34,908 nucleotides of DNA from Acidimicrobiia bacterium (GTDB lineage: Bacteria; Actinomycetota; Acidimicrobiia; Acidimicrobiales; Acidimicrobilacustridaceae). The notes beneath the pieces were generated by a model, which worked only from the letters and a program-made list of their open reading frames with translations, was not told the origin of the DNA and searched no databases. The position numbers were made by a program, and so were the translations under genes. Shown piece by piece: positions 8,033 to 16,940 of this stretch (positions are counted from its first letter, which is position 1; each line of letters opens with the position of its first letter). The DNA lies in the NCBI GenBank assembly GCA_020832495.1, contig JAFIEP010000037.1, positions 1 through 34,908 on the forward strand, read 5' to 3'.

Positions 8033-8803
8033 ATGGCCGACACCCTCGCTGAGCGCATTCACGCCTCGCATCTCGCCCCCTTCGCAGCAGACCTCTTGGC
8101 CTTCGCCCGTCCGGCCATCCGGCTCGACCACGCGCCCCTCGATGCCGAACCCCCGCTCGGCACCTCGCGCTTCGGCGGCCTGCCCGACGTGCCGTCCGGG
8201 TTCCGTTGGCCACGTCGCCATCGGCCGCTGGCCTTCCTGGTACAGCTCGACCTGGCGTCGCTGGCATCGTTCCCCGCCGCGGCAGCGCTGCCCGCCGACG
8301 GGCTGCTCTCATTCTTCTACGACGCCACTGGCCAGCCTTGGGGCGGACGAGCCTCGGAACAGAAGGCCTTCCGGGTCTTCCACTTCGGCGCCACCGCAGC
8401 GCTCCAGCGGCGCCACCCCCCGGCAGGCACCTCACCGGAGCTCCTGTTGCCCGCCAGCGACGCGGTGGCGTCCCACCTCGACACACTGCCTGCCGAGCTG
8501 CCCATCTGGTCGGAGCGTTTCGACGCACTCGAACGCGAGCCGACCGACGCCTATCTCGACGAGGTCCAGTGGCCCGACGTTCCCGCCCATCAGGTCCTCG
8601 GCTATCCCCGTCCCATCCAGCGCGACCTGTGGGGAGCGGAGTCCGAACCCCGGAGCCCGTGGGCGTCGTTGCTCGAACTCGATTCCCACCCGGCGCTCGG
8701 GGTGAGCTGGGGCGACGCCGGCAAGCTGCACTGGCTCCTACCCCGGGACGACCTCGCCGCCGGACGCTTCGACCGGGTACACGGCCAGCTGCAGTGTTGC
8801 TGA
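8033..8803 (+). CDS. DUF1963 (YwqG-like) protein
   Basis: A 256-residue cytoplasmic protein. Typical DUF1963 features are the early G-x-PD-x-P element (FGGLPDVPSGFRWP), a FLVQLDLASLASFPAA strand-helix, LLSFFYD, the middle QVLGYPRPIQRD and the C-terminal WGDAGKLHWLLPRDDLAAGRFD, which matches the W.D.G.l.f.i...dl....fd ending of the family. The function of DUF1963 is not established. The ATG at 8033 follows AGGAG (8023-8027) by 5 nt, so the longer in-frame extension upstream, which lies antisense to the thioredoxin-fold gene, is not used. Confidence 0.82.
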   Translation: MADTLAERIHASHLAPFAADLLAFARPAIRLDHAPLDAEPPLGTSRFGGLPDVPSGFRWPRRHRPLAFLVQLDLASLASFPAAAALPADGLLSFFYDATGQPWGGRASEQKAFRVFHFGATAALQRRHPPAGTSPELLLPASDAVASHLDTLPAELPIWSERFDALEREPTDAYLDEVQWPDVPAHQVLGYPRPIQRDLWGAESEPRSPWASLLELDSHPALGVSWGDAGKLHWLLPRDDLAAGRFDRVHGQLQCC

Positions 8804-8821
8804 GCACGTGGTGCAACCCCG

Positions 8822-8827
8822 TACGAT
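8822..8827 (+). promoter_or_regulatory. Candidate -10 box (TACGAT), leaderless start at 8834
   Basis: TACGAT ends 6 nt before the GTG of the ion channel gene. A weak TTGCTG (8797-8802) is a possible -35 with a long 19-nt spacer. Confidence 0.45.
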
Positions 8828-8833
8828 CCTGGG

Positions 8834-9691
8834 GTGCATCGAGGCAGCGAGCAGCGCGGGTTCCCAGCGCGCTGCCGGGCGATAGCCGAGTCCAACCGCT
8901 TCCAGCTCGCGATCATGGTGGTGATCGTGCTGAACGCCATCATGCTCGGCGTCGAGACCTACCCGGCGGCGGTCGAGGCCGCAGGCAACCTGTTCGAGGT
9001 CGGCGACCGGGTGTTCCTCACCATCTTCGTCATCGAACTGGCCATCCGCATCGCCGCCTACGGCCGCCACCCCCAGCGGTTCTTCACCAAGGGCTGGAAC
9101 ATCTTCGACTTCACCATCGTGGCGGCCACGTTCGTGCCCGGCATCGGCGCCAACGTCACCGCCTTGCGCATCCTGCGCGTCCTGCGGGTGGTGCGCCTGG
9201 TCGAGCTCATCGGCGACCTGCGCATCATCGTGCGCGGGGTGTTGCGCAGCCTGCTGCCCCTGGCCGGGGTGGCCAGCCTGGTGGTCATCCTCCTGTACAT
9301 CTACGCCATCATCGGCAACGCCCTTTTCGGCGAGGCACTCCCCGACGACTGGGGCACCGTGGGCAGCGCCATGCTGAGCTGCTTCCAGGTCCTCACCCTC
9401 GACAACTGGGACGACCTCTTCTTCCCCGCACAAGAGGTGTCGGCCCTGGCCGTGCCGTTCTTCTTGTCCTTCATCCTCATGGCCACCTTCGTCGTCATGA
9501 ACGTGGTCATCGCCGTGGTGGTCAACTCGGTCGAGTCGGCACGCCAGGCCCAGCTCGAGGAAAACGCCGCCCTCGTGGGCCGCGAGATCGCCGAGCACGC
9601 CCCGGCCCTGGCCGACCGCATCCTGGCCATGCGCATGGCGCTCGACGAGCTCGAGGCGCAACTGCACGCCGAGAGCCGCGACGAGACCTGA
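8834..9691 (+). CDS. Single-domain voltage-gated cation channel (NaChBac type) with Asp-rich filter
   Basis: A 285-residue homotetramer-forming ion channel subunit. Helices S1-S6 can be placed at about 22-42, 58-76, 88-101, 107-125, 140-163 and 206-231. S4 carries four gating arginines at every third position (R112, R115, R118, R121). The pore loop reads VLTLDNWDDLF, with T188, D190, N191, W192, D193 and D194 in the selectivity filter. Known sodium channels of this family have TLESW at the start of the filter. The Asp-rich version resembles the engineered calcium-selective CavAb filter TLDDWSD, so calcium permeation is plausible. The C-terminal tail (233-285) is Glu/Arg-rich and could form the usual four-helix neck and coiled coil. 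Confidence 0.88.
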   Translation: MHRGSEQRGFPARCRAIAESNRFQLAIMVVIVLNAIMLGVETYPAAVEAAGNLFEVGDRVFLTIFVIELAIRIAAYGRHPQRFFTKGWNIFDFTIVAATFVPGIGANVTALRILRVLRVVRLVELIGDLRIIVRGVLRSLLPLAGVASLVVILLYIYAIIGNALFGEALPDDWGTVGSAMLSCFQVLTLDNWDDLFFPAQEVSALAVPFFLSFILMATFVVMNVVIAVVVNSVESARQAQLEENAALVGREIAEHAPALADRILAMRMALDELEAQLHAESRDET

Positions 9692-9711
9692 CGTGTGCCA
9701 CCCACCTGACG

Positions 9712-9740
9712 TTGGATACCTCTCGGGGTATCGGTATCCT
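9712..9740 (+). promoter_or_regulatory. Promoter of the thioredoxin gene
   Basis: TTGGAT (9712-9717) and TATCCT (9735-9740) are 17 nt apart, with the operator 9715-9732 overlapping the -35 and filling the spacer, the same architecture as the promoter at 644-672. GGAGGAG (9759-9765) serves the ATG at 9770. Confidence 0.55.
9715..9732. promoter_or_regulatory. CsoR/CstR-like operator, GATACC-N6-GGTATC
   Basis: The outer arms GATACC and GGTATC form a perfect 6-bp inverted repeat with a 6-nt centre (TCTCGG). The total length (18 bp) and arm sequence match the site at 653-670. The two genes are therefore probably controlled by one regulator. Confidence 0.55.
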
Positions 9741-9769
9741 GATCGCACGACCACTCTCGGAGGAGCGAC

Positions 9770-10123
9770 ATGGCCACCATCGACCTGACCAAGGACACCT
9801 TCCCCACCACCATCAACGGCGAAGGCATCGTTCTCGTCGACTGGTGGGCGTCGTGGTGCGGACCGTGCCGGGCCTTCGCTCCGGTGTTCGACGCAGCCGC
9901 CGAACAGAACCCCGACATCACCTTCGCCAAGGTCGACACCGAGGCCGAACAGGAACTCGCAGGCGCAGCGGGCATCCAGTCCATCCCCACGCTCATGGCC
10001 TTCCGTGACGGGATCCTGGTGTTCTCCCAGCCCGGCGCGCTGGCCGCCCCCACACTCGCCGATCTCATCTCACAGGTTCGGGCCCTCGACATGGACGAGG
10101 TGCGAGCCAGCGTCACCACCTGA
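9770..10123 (+). CDS. trxA: Thioredoxin
   Basis: A 117-residue cytoplasmic thiol-disulfide reductant. The active site WCGPC is at 29-33 and the cis-proline loop SIPTLMAF at 71-78 (P73). Length and motif order match classical thioredoxins, with no signal peptide. The GGAGGAG ribosome binding site 4-10 nt upstream fixes the start. Because its promoter shares a persulfide-type operator with the CstB-like gene, it may serve to reduce protein persulfides or recycle the rhodanese in sulfur stress; this is inference. No thioredoxin reductase gene is adjacent, so it may not be the housekeeping copy. Confidence 0.93.
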   Translation: MATIDLTKDTFPTTINGEGIVLVDWWASWCGPCRAFAPVFDAAAEQNPDITFAKVDTEAEQELAGAAGIQSIPTLMAFRDGILVFSQPGALAAPTLADLISQVRALDMDEVRASVTT

Positions 10124-10173
10124 CACGGCGGTGGCGTAAGGATCCCGCCCGCCGCCGGTCAGGAGCAGTGAGC

Positions 10174-10190
10174 GGCCGGACGTCCCGGCC
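10174..10190 (+). terminator. Hairpin downstream of the thioredoxin gene
   Basis: GGCCGG (10174-10179) and CCGGCC (10185-10190) form a 6-bp GC-only stem with a 5-nt loop, about 50 nt after the stop. There is no U-tract. In GC-rich actinobacteria such hairpins can end transcription, but chance formation is also likely. Confidence 0.25.
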
Positions 10191-10247
10191 CCAGAGCGAC
10201 CGGAGACCGTCGGTGGCCGAACTGCTTCCCCTGACCGCGGCAGGCGT

Positions 10248-11825
10248 GTGATGCTGCACCCGATGAGCGAACGCGATGACGCCCAGCTCGTACGCGCCGC
10301 CCGCCAGGGAGACCAGTCGGCCTTCTCGACGCTCTTCGAGCGGTGGTTCGATCGGAGCTTCGACGTGGCGTGGCGCATCCTACGGAACAACGACGACGCA
10401 GCCGAGGTGACCCAAGACGTCTTCCTCGCCGTGTGGAAGGACCTCGACTCCCTGCGCAACCCCGAGGCGTTCGGCGGATGGGTGTTGCGTAGCTCCCGTA
10501 ACCGGGCGCTGAACCGCCTCGAGCGGGAACGCCGCTCGCGGGCAACCGACCCCGACGACGCCATCGGAGCAGCCGAGCGCGCTCCGATCGGGGTGGCGGC
10601 CTCCACCGATGCCCGCCCGGGCGACGACCCGGCCGACGCACTGGTAGCGGCCGGCCACGTGGCCCTCGTGTGGGACGCCGCCGAAGCGCTCGGCGAACGC
10701 GACGCCTCCATCTTGGACCTGCACCTCCGCCACGGCCTCGAACCCGCCGAGATCGCCGACGCCCTCGAGGTCACCCCCAACAACGCCCACCAACTCCTGT
10801 TCCGGCTGCGCAAGAAGCTGACCGTCGCCATCCGGGCGCGGGTGCTGTGGCGCGACGGGGATCCCCACTGCGACGAGTTGGCCCGCGTGCTCTTCGACGC
10901 CGGCGTCACCTCCTTCGGGGCCCGGGCGGTGAAGGTCATCGAACGCCACGCGGAGACCTGTCCGGTGTGTTCCGAGGAGCGAGCGGCCATCCTCTCGCCC
11001 GAGGCGATGTTCGCCGGTGTGCCCGTCCTGGCCGCTCCCCCCGCGCTGCGGCGCTCGGTCGAGGAGCACCTACGTCGTGAAGGCGTGCCCGTCGACGTCG
11101 CGGTCGGCACCGAGTCGACCGGCGAGGCGGCGGCAGTCGACACCGTGGCGGCGTCCGGCCGCTCACAGGCCACGCTGGCGGGCGTCGGCGGCGGCCTCCT
11201 CGCCGTGGTCGCCGTGGTGGTCGGCATCTGGCTGTGGCAGAGCACATCCGGTGACGACCCCACGGCGCTGCTGGCCACCGAGTCGGATCCCGCCGTCGAG
11301 GAAGCGGCGCCGCCGGCCACCGAGACCGACGCCGAGGTCGTCGACGACGAGGAGGTCGCTGCCCCGCCGGCCCCGACCGCCGTCGATGCCATCGTCGGCC
11401 CGAAGATCACCCTGCCCCAGGGTGTCGACGCACCGCCGGCGTCCGACGATCCGGCACTGGTCGATCCACCGGCTCCACCCCCCACACCAGCGCCGACTGC
11501 TCCCCGGCCGCCGACCACGACCCCACCGCCCAACGATCCCACGACCTCCACCACCCGACCCGTCGCCGCCCCGACACTGTCGGCCACGGCACGTAGCCAA
11601 CCACCCGGCGCGCCGTGTCAAAGTTTCGAGCGTCGGGTGGTCCTGGCCTGGCAGTCGACAGGAGCCACGGAGGTCACGATCGCCGGCCCGGCGGCACCCG
11701 GCGGTCCGCTGCCGGCCGAAGGGTCGGCCACGGTCTGCGTGCCTCCGGGCGATCCGGATCCCGCATCGTGGACCGTGACGGCCACAGGGCCCGGCGGGTC
11801 CACCTCGGTCACCGTCAGCGAGTGA
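10248..11825 (+). CDS. ECF sigma factor fused to zinc anti-sigma domain, membrane anchor and external domain
   Basis: One 525-residue polypeptide holds a whole signalling chain. Residues 25-95 are sigma region 2 (DDAAEVTQDVFLAVWK, GWVLRSSRNRALNRLERERR), and 140-195 are region 4 (ILDLHLRHGLEPAEIADAL, then NNAHQLLFRLRKKL). Residues 205-245 contain C208-x25-H234-x3-C238-x2-C241, the zinc-binding signature of ZAS anti-sigma factors. Residues 308-330 form one membrane helix. Residues 340-445 are Pro/Thr/Asp-rich and probably outside the cell, and 455-525 look like a small beta domain with C457 and C497 able to form a disulfide. Start choice is open between GTG 10248, ATG 10251 and ATG 10263. Sigma activity presumably needs release from the membrane or a conformational signal. 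Confidence 0.85.
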   Translation: MMLHPMSERDDAQLVRAARQGDQSAFSTLFERWFDRSFDVAWRILRNNDDAAEVTQDVFLAVWKDLDSLRNPEAFGGWVLRSSRNRALNRLERERRSRATDPDDAIGAAERAPIGVAASTDARPGDDPADALVAAGHVALVWDAAEALGERDASILDLHLRHGLEPAEIADALEVTPNNAHQLLFRLRKKLTVAIRARVLWRDGDPHCDELARVLFDAGVTSFGARAVKVIERHAETCPVCSEERAAILSPEAMFAGVPVLAAPPALRRSVEEHLRREGVPVDVAVGTESTGEAAAVDTVAASGRSQATLAGVGGGLLAVVAVVVGIWLWQSTSGDDPTALLATESDPAVEEAAPPATETDAEVVDDEEVAAPPAPTAVDAIVGPKITLPQGVDAPPASDDPALVDPPAPPPTPAPTAPRPPTTTPPPNDPTTSTTRPVAAPTLSATARSQPPGAPCQSFERRVVLAWQSTGATEVTIAGPAAPGGPLPAEGSATVCVPPGDPDPASWTVTATGPGGSTSVTVSE

Positions 11826-11826
11826 G

Positions 11827-13305
11827 TCAGCCTCCGAGGATCCGTTCCGCCACCCGTTCGCCGCTGCGCACGGCGCCCTCCATGTAGCCGGTGTAGGTGT
11901 CGGTGTGCTCGCCGGCGAGGTGCACCCGACCGAACGGCTGACGCAACGCCCGCCACAGCGCGGTGACCTGACCCGGCCGGTAGGCGGTGTAGGTGCCGCC
12001 CGAGGCCGCCTCGGTCTGCCACATGACCGAGCGGGCGCCCGACGGTGCGGGCGATCGGTCGATGCCCGCCAGCGCTGCCAGCTCGGCGATGTCTGCACCG
12101 GCAGCCGCCATCCGGTCAGCCGCATCGATCGCTGCGGCCGCCACCCCGGCTTCCCCGGCGGTATAGGTGCTGAGGATGCCACCGGTTCCCGGTTGGGCAT
12201 CGTGCGCTTCGTAGAGCGAGCCGATGCCGAGGTCGGTAACCGCCGACCCACTCCAGTCGGCGTCGCGCCAGAAGCGGTGCGGGTAGCGCAGCATCGTCTT
12301 GCCCCCGACCCCGTAGCCCAACTCGGCGATGGCCTGACGCACACGGTCGGGCGGCGGCTCGTCGAATGAAACGGTGCGCAACGGCGGAAGCGGCGTGGCC
12401 AGCACCAGGTGGTCGGCGGTGTAGGCGGCCTGCTCGGTGTGGGCCACGACCACGTCGCCGCGTTGTTCCACCCGACGCAGTGCCGCACCGGTCTCGACAC
12501 GGTCGAGGCCACGGGCCAACCGTTCGCAGATCTGCTGCGAGCCACCTCGGATCCGCCAGCCCTCACGCTCGTCGTCGTCGAGTTCCCAGTTGAGCGCCGC
12601 CACCTGCAGGAAGGCCAACAGCGACAGGTCCTCGAGCGGCACCGTGAACTCGTCGATCAGGGTGCGTGCCACCATCCAGCGTGCCGGCTCCGAGATGTCG
12701 AGCCCAGTGAGGAACTCCCCCACCGACGTGGCGTCGTAGCGAGCGGCGTGCTCCGACGCCGGGGCGTCGGCGGGATCGATGTCCCTGAGCATCGGCAGCA
12801 CCGTATGCGCCACGGCCATCGCAGCGGCATCCATGTCGTGCTCGGCGGCGAAGCGGGCCGATGACAGGGCGACACCGCGCCGGACGACCAGGTCCTCACC
12901 GCGGTCACCGACGGGGTCGAGCGCCAGACCCATCTCGCCGACCAGCGACTGCAGGCGGACGTGGTCGGCATCGACGAACTCGCCCCCGGCATCGGCGTGC
13001 TGGGCGTCGGCGGGGTCGACCTCTTCCTCGCCGAAGCCGTCCCGCAGGGTCCACGTCCGACCGCCGACCCGCTCACGGGCCTCGAGCACGGTCACGTCCA
13101 TGCCGCCGGCCGCCATCCGTTGCGCTGCCACCAGGCCGGCCAGCCCGGCCCCGACCACGACCACCCGACGACCCCGAGCTGGCGGGCTGCCGCTCACCTG
13201 ACGGTCCGTCCCTGTGCCGCACCCGGCGAGCAGTCCGAGGGCCGCCGCAGCGACGCCCACCGAGCCGGCGCCGAGGAAGGCTCGTCGGCTGGTTCGCTGC
13301 GCCAC
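11827..13305 (-). CDS. Exported flavin amine oxidase, Tat-type lipoprotein
   Basis: A 492-residue FAD-dependent oxidase of the monoamine oxidase family. The N-terminus has the twin-arginine motif SRRAFLGAG and a lipobox-like LLAGC, so the protein is probably folded inside, exported by Tat and anchored to the membrane. The ADP-binding loop is VVVVGAGLAGLVAAQRM followed by VLEARERVGGRTWT. The C-terminal FAD signature VHLAGEHTDTYTGYMEGAVRSGERVA is split as usual around the flavin. Such enzymes oxidise amines to aldehydes plus peroxide. The GTG start has AGGGAG 6 nt upstream. ATCGTA at 13355-13360 (TACGAT on the minus strand) may be its -10. It is convergent with the sigma gene, with one base between stops. 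Confidence 0.88.
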   Translation of the reverse strand: MAQRTSRRAFLGAGSVGVAAAALGLLAGCGTGTDRQVSGSPPARGRRVVVVGAGLAGLVAAQRMAAGGMDVTVLEARERVGGRTWTLRDGFGEEEVDPADAQHADAGGEFVDADHVRLQSLVGEMGLALDPVGDRGEDLVVRRGVALSSARFAAEHDMDAAAMAVAHTVLPMLRDIDPADAPASEHAARYDATSVGEFLTGLDISEPARWMVARTLIDEFTVPLEDLSLLAFLQVAALNWELDDDEREGWRIRGGSQQICERLARGLDRVETGAALRRVEQRGDVVVAHTEQAAYTADHLVLATPLPPLRTVSFDEPPPDRVRQAIAELGYGVGGKTMLRYPHRFWRDADWSGSAVTDLGIGSLYEAHDAQPGTGGILSTYTAGEAGVAAAAIDAADRMAAAGADIAELAALAGIDRSPAPSGARSVMWQTEAASGGTYTAYRPGQVTALWRALRQPFGRVHLAGEHTDTYTGYMEGAVRSGERVAERILGG

Positions 13306-13422
13306 GACATCTCCCTGGACTCGGTCACGACGCGCCTCCCTATGACGGAGGCGAATCGTAGCGGTCGCCTGACCGGTGGGCCATGATGGCCGACGGCACC
13401 ATCAGCTCGTCCGGAGTGTCCC

Positions 13423-14787
13423 ATGGCCAGCGTCGACCCGACCGATCCCGAACCGCCCGCCGACAGCGAACGCTGCTGGTTCGACGAGGCCCGACTCGGG
13501 ATGTTCGTGCACTGGGACCACGCCAGCCAGCGCGGCCTCGAGGTGTCGTGGCCGCTGGTGGGAGGGGTGTTCAGCCTGCCGCGCTGTCAGTCGGTGACCC
13601 CCGCCGAGTACCACGCCTTGGCCGAGACGTTCTGCCCCGACGCCTGGGACGCCGAAGACCTGGCCCGCCGGGCGGCGGCGGCGGGCATGCGCTACGTGGT
13701 CTTCACCACCCGCCACCACAGTGGGTACGCCATGTTCGCCACCGACACCACCGACCACGGCGTGATGAACGGACCGTTCGGCCGGGACATCGTGGCCGAG
13801 GTGGTGGAGGCCTTCCGGGCCGAAGGGCTGCGTATCGGGCTCTACTACTCGCTGTCGGACTGGCACCACCCTGACTACCCGGCGTTCACCGAGGAACACC
13901 TCCCCTACCTGCTGGGGCTGTCACCGCCGCTGCCGACCGAGGAGCAGGCCGACCGCTACCGCGCCTACCTCATGGCCCAACTGCGTGAGCTGCTCACCAA
14001 CTACGGCCCGATCGACGTGTTGTGGTTCGACGGGCAGTGGGAACGCCACCCCGACTGGTGGAGAGTGGACGACATCGCTGCGCTCGCCCGAGAACTGCAA
14101 CCCGACATCCTCGTCAACGACCGCCTGCCCGGCCACGGCGACTTCCTCACCCCCGAGCAGTTCGTCCCCCCCACCTCGCCCGGCCCCCGGTGGGAGTCGT
14201 GCGTGACCATGAACGACAGCTGGGGATGGAACCCCGACGACGGCGACTACAAGAGCGCGCACGCCCTGCTCTGTGCCCTGTGCGAGACCGCCGGGCGGGG
14301 CGGCAACCTGCTGCTCAACGTCAGCCCCCGCTGCGACGGCACACTGCCACCCGAGCAGATCGAACGGCTCGACGCCATCTCGAACTGGATGGACGACCAC
14401 GCCGAGGCCATCGGTGGCACGGGAGCGGGCCTCGACCCGTGGCAGTACTACGGACCCTCCACCCGCCGCACCTACGCCGACGGCACGGAGCGGCTGTACC
14501 TGTTCGTCCTGGCTCGTCCCCACGAGTCGATCACCGTGCGCGGCATCCCCGTCCGACGGGTGCGGTCGGCGCACCTGCTGGGCGCCGACCGTCCCCTCGA
14601 GTTCGCCACCCGCACCGGCGTCCTCGAGCAGCTCCTGTGGGATCCCGACGGTGAGGTGACCGTCACCGTCCCCACCGACGCGCTGGACCCGCTGGTGTCG
14701 GTGGTGACGCTGGACCTGGCCACCGAACCCGACGAGTCCCGCTCGCCGGTGGACCGGGTCAGACCTGGGGATCGGGCAGACGGGTGA
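13423..14787 (+). CDS. GH29-type alpha-L-fucosidase
   Basis: A 454-residue glycoside hydrolase with the GH29 barrel. Landmarks are [10 protein letters not shown] (26-35), [12 protein letters not shown] (94-105), [11 protein letters not shown] and VLWFDGQW, whose D203 is in the position of the catalytic nucleophile. It continues through [14 protein letters not shown] and a C-terminal beta-sandwich. Two fucose-binding elements differ from the usual HWG..S and KHHDGF, so substrate preference may be shifted. No signal peptide is present, which suggests action on imported sugars. The ATG follows GGAG by 6 nt. The 3' end overlaps the stop of the convergent TrpB2 gene by 29 bases. Confidence 0.87.
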   Translation: MASVDPTDPEPPADSERCWFDEARLGMFVHWDHASQRGLEVSWPLVGGVFSLPRCQSVTPAEYHALAETFCPDAWDAEDLARRAAAAGMRYVVFTTRHHSGYAMFATDTTDHGVMNGPFGRDIVAEVVEAFRAEGLRIGLYYSLSDWHHPDYPAFTEEHLPYLLGLSPPLPTEEQADRYRAYLMAQLRELLTNYGPIDVLWFDGQWERHPDWWRVDDIAALARELQPDILVNDRLPGHGDFLTPEQFVPPTSPGPRWESCVTMNDSWGWNPDDGDYKSAHALLCALCETAGRGGNLLLNVSPRCDGTLPPEQIERLDAISNWMDDHAEAIGGTGAGLDPWQYYGPSTRRTYADGTERLYLFVLARPHESITVRGIPVRRVRSAHLLGADRPLEFATRTGVLEQLLWDPDGEVTVTVPTDALDPLVSVVTLDLATEPDESRSPVDRVRPGDRADG

Positions 14788-16123
14788 GGGCGTCGTCGAT
14801 GCGCTCCTGGGGGTACTCGAAGTCGACGACCTCGCCGGCCAGGTACTTGTCGTAGGCGGCCAGGTCGAGATGGCCGTGTCCGCACAGGGCGGTCAGGATC
14901 ACCTTCTCCTCACCGGTCTCCCGGCAGCGCTCCGCCTCGGCGATGGCGCTGGCCAGGGCGTGCGTGGGCTCGGGAGCGGGCACGATCCCTTCGGTCCGGG
15001 CGAAGCGGACACCGGCGTCGAAGCACTCGGTCTGCGGCCGCGCCTCGGCGGTCATCAGGCCCAACTCGTAGACATGGCTGATGAGCGGCGACATGCCGTG
15101 GTAGCGCAACCCGCCCGAGTGGATCGGATCGGGTACGAAGTCGTGGCCGAGGGTGTGCATCTTGAGCAGCGGGGTCATGCCGGCGGTGTCGCCGAAGTCA
15201 TAGGTGTAGCGACCCCGTGTAAGCGTCGGGCAGGCGTCGGGCTCAACGGCACGGATCTCACAGTTCAGGTTGCCGGCCAGGTTCTCGCGGATGAACGGGA
15301 AGGCCAGGCCCCCGAAGTTCGACCCGCCACCCACGCAACCCACCACCACGTCGGGCATCTCGCCGGCCATCTCGAGTTGGCGGATGGCCTCCTCGCCGAT
15401 GACCGTCTGGTGCAACAGCACGTGGTTCAGCACGCTACCGAGCGCGTAGCGGACGTCGTCTGAGGAGGCGGCCACCTCGACGGCTTCGCTGATGGCGATG
15501 CCCAGGCTGCCGGGACTGTCGGGGTCGTCGGCCAGGATCTTGCGGCCGGCCTCGGTGAGCTCCGACGGGCTCGGGTGCACCACGCCCCCGAACACCTCCA
15601 TCATCGAGCGGCGGTAGGGCTTCTGGTCGTACGACGCCCGCACCTGCCAGATCTCACAGGTCATGTCGAAGAGCGAACAGGCGAAGGCCAACGCCGTGCC
15701 CCACTGGCCGGCACCCGTCTCGGTGGTGAGCCGGCGAATGCCCTCCACAGCGTTGTAGTAGGCCTGTGGCACCGCCGTGTTGGGCTTGTGCGATCCAGCC
15801 GGGCTGACGCCCTCGTACTTGTAGTAGATGTGCGCCGGCGTATCGAGCGCCTTCTCGAGGCGCCGGGCTCGGTACAGCGGCGACGGACGCCACAGGGCGT
15901 AGATCTCGCGCACGGCCTCGGGGATCTCGATGTACTGCTCGGTCGAGACCTCCTGGAGGATCAGCCCCATCGGGAACAGCGGCGCCAGGTCGTCGGGGCC
16001 CACCGGCTGGCCGGTACCGGGATGCAGCGGCGGCGGTGGTGGCTCGGGCAGGTCCGGCACCAGGTTGTACCAGTGCGTCGGCATCTGCGACTCGTCGAGC
16101 AGGTACTTCGTCTGTTGGGCCAT
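14759..16123 (-). CDS. trpB: Tryptophan synthase beta-like protein, TrpB2 type
   Basis: A 454-residue PLP enzyme that would join indole and serine. The N-terminal extension with [20 protein letters not shown] and the [20 protein letters not shown] segment are diagnostic of the TrpB2 branch rather than TrpB1. K113 in GSHKPNTAV is the Schiff-base lysine. The phosphate-binding loop is [12 protein letters not shown]. TrpB2 enzymes commonly act as stand-alone indole-salvage enzymes, and no trpA or other trp gene is nearby. ATG 16123 is preferred over GTG 16129 because GAGGAG lies 5 nt upstream of it. Confidence 0.92.
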   Translation of the reverse strand: MAQQTKYLLDESQMPTHWYNLVPDLPEPPPPPLHPGTGQPVGPDDLAPLFPMGLILQEVSTEQYIEIPEAVREIYALWRPSPLYRARRLEKALDTPAHIYYKYEGVSPAGSHKPNTAVPQAYYNAVEGIRRLTTETGAGQWGTALAFACSLFDMTCEIWQVRASYDQKPYRRSMMEVFGGVVHPSPSELTEAGRKILADDPDSPGSLGIAISEAVEVAASSDDVRYALGSVLNHVLLHQTVIGEEAIRQLEMAGEMPDVVVGCVGGGSNFGGLAFPFIRENLAGNLNCEIRAVEPDACPTLTRGRYTYDFGDTAGMTPLLKMHTLGHDFVPDPIHSGGLRYHGMSPLISHVYELGLMTAEARPQTECFDAGVRFARTEGIVPAPEPTHALASAIAEAERCRETGEEKVILTALCGHGHLDLAAYDKYLAGEVVDFEYPQERIDDALTRLPDPQV

Positions 16124-16195
16124 CGGCACTCCTCGGTTCGCTGCGGTCGACCGAGACCGTACCGGTCGCGGGGCGCTGATGGCGCCGTGGTGTGC

Positions 16196-16897
16196 TCAGC
16201 GGCGACAGAGGGCTTCGAGCGGTGCCACCACCTCTGCGATGTGGTCGGTGAAGCCCTCGTCGGCGATGGCGGTCGTGCCCTCGTGACCTGCCATCTCACC
16301 GAGGGAGAAGTTTCGCTCCGCCGGCACCGGGACGACCTGCCACGCGTCGAAGTCGCTCTCGGCGTCGCCGTAGGCGAACTCGATCTCGAAGCCCTCGTCC
16401 ATGAGGTCCTCGAGCACCGAACCCTTGAAGGTGGCGGCATCGCCGGCGGCCTCCACGTCCGGCGCCAGGAAGACACGCGTCCGATCGTCCATCGGGAAAC
16501 CCTGATCTCGGAGCCACGACTCGGTGAGGTCGCGTCCGGTCATCCCGTGCGCCTCGAGCGGTTCGGGACGAGCGGTCACGTAGATCACCCAGTAGCCGAG
16601 ATCCGCATAGGTCTGCAGCATCTCCGGAGCATCCGGACGGATCTGCGGCACGTGCTGTGGATCGCGCAACTGCTGCAGGAACTCGTCGTTCGAGGTCGTG
16701 AGGGTGTTGTCGATGTCGGCGACCACGGCGACCTGCACCTCGTCGCAGGAGGGCAGATCGGGCGCCTCGACGAACTCCTCAGCGGCCTGCTCCTCCGCGG
16801 CCTGGTCGTCGCCATCGTCACCCGCGCACCCGGCTGCGAACAGCACCAGCACGGCAACCGCCGCGACGAACCCCGCACGTCGTGACCTCGATGGCAC
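16196..16897 (-). CDS. HAD-type phosphatase-like lipoprotein
   Basis: A 233-residue secreted lipoprotein. The signal is VAAVAVLVLFAAGC with C24 as the lipidation site, followed by an acidic linker. The mature domain opens with the HAD nucleophile motif VVADIDNTLT (D61, D63) and continues with YWVIYVTARPE and a late acidic FAYGDAESD. The pattern resembles the LNS2/App1-like phosphatidate phosphatase branch of the HAD superfamily, so a lipid phosphate or other extracellular phosphoester is a possible substrate. The start GTG 16897 is 6 nt after AAGGGGGG; GTG 16903 is possible. Upstream codons in the same frame are antisense to the next gene and are not used. Confidence 0.78.
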   Translation of the reverse strand: MPSRSRRAGFVAAVAVLVLFAAGCAGDDGDDQAAEEQAAEEFVEAPDLPSCDEVQVAVVADIDNTLTTSNDEFLQQLRDPQHVPQIRPDAPEMLQTYADLGYWVIYVTARPEPLEAHGMTGRDLTESWLRDQGFPMDDRTRVFLAPDVEAAGDAATFKGSVLEDLMDEGFEIEFAYGDAESDFDAWQVVPVPAERNFSLGEMAGHEGTTAIADEGFTDHIAEVVAPLEALCRR

Positions 16898-16940
16898 AGC
16901 CACCCCCCTTCGTCGGCCTGGCAAGACCATAGGGGAACGG

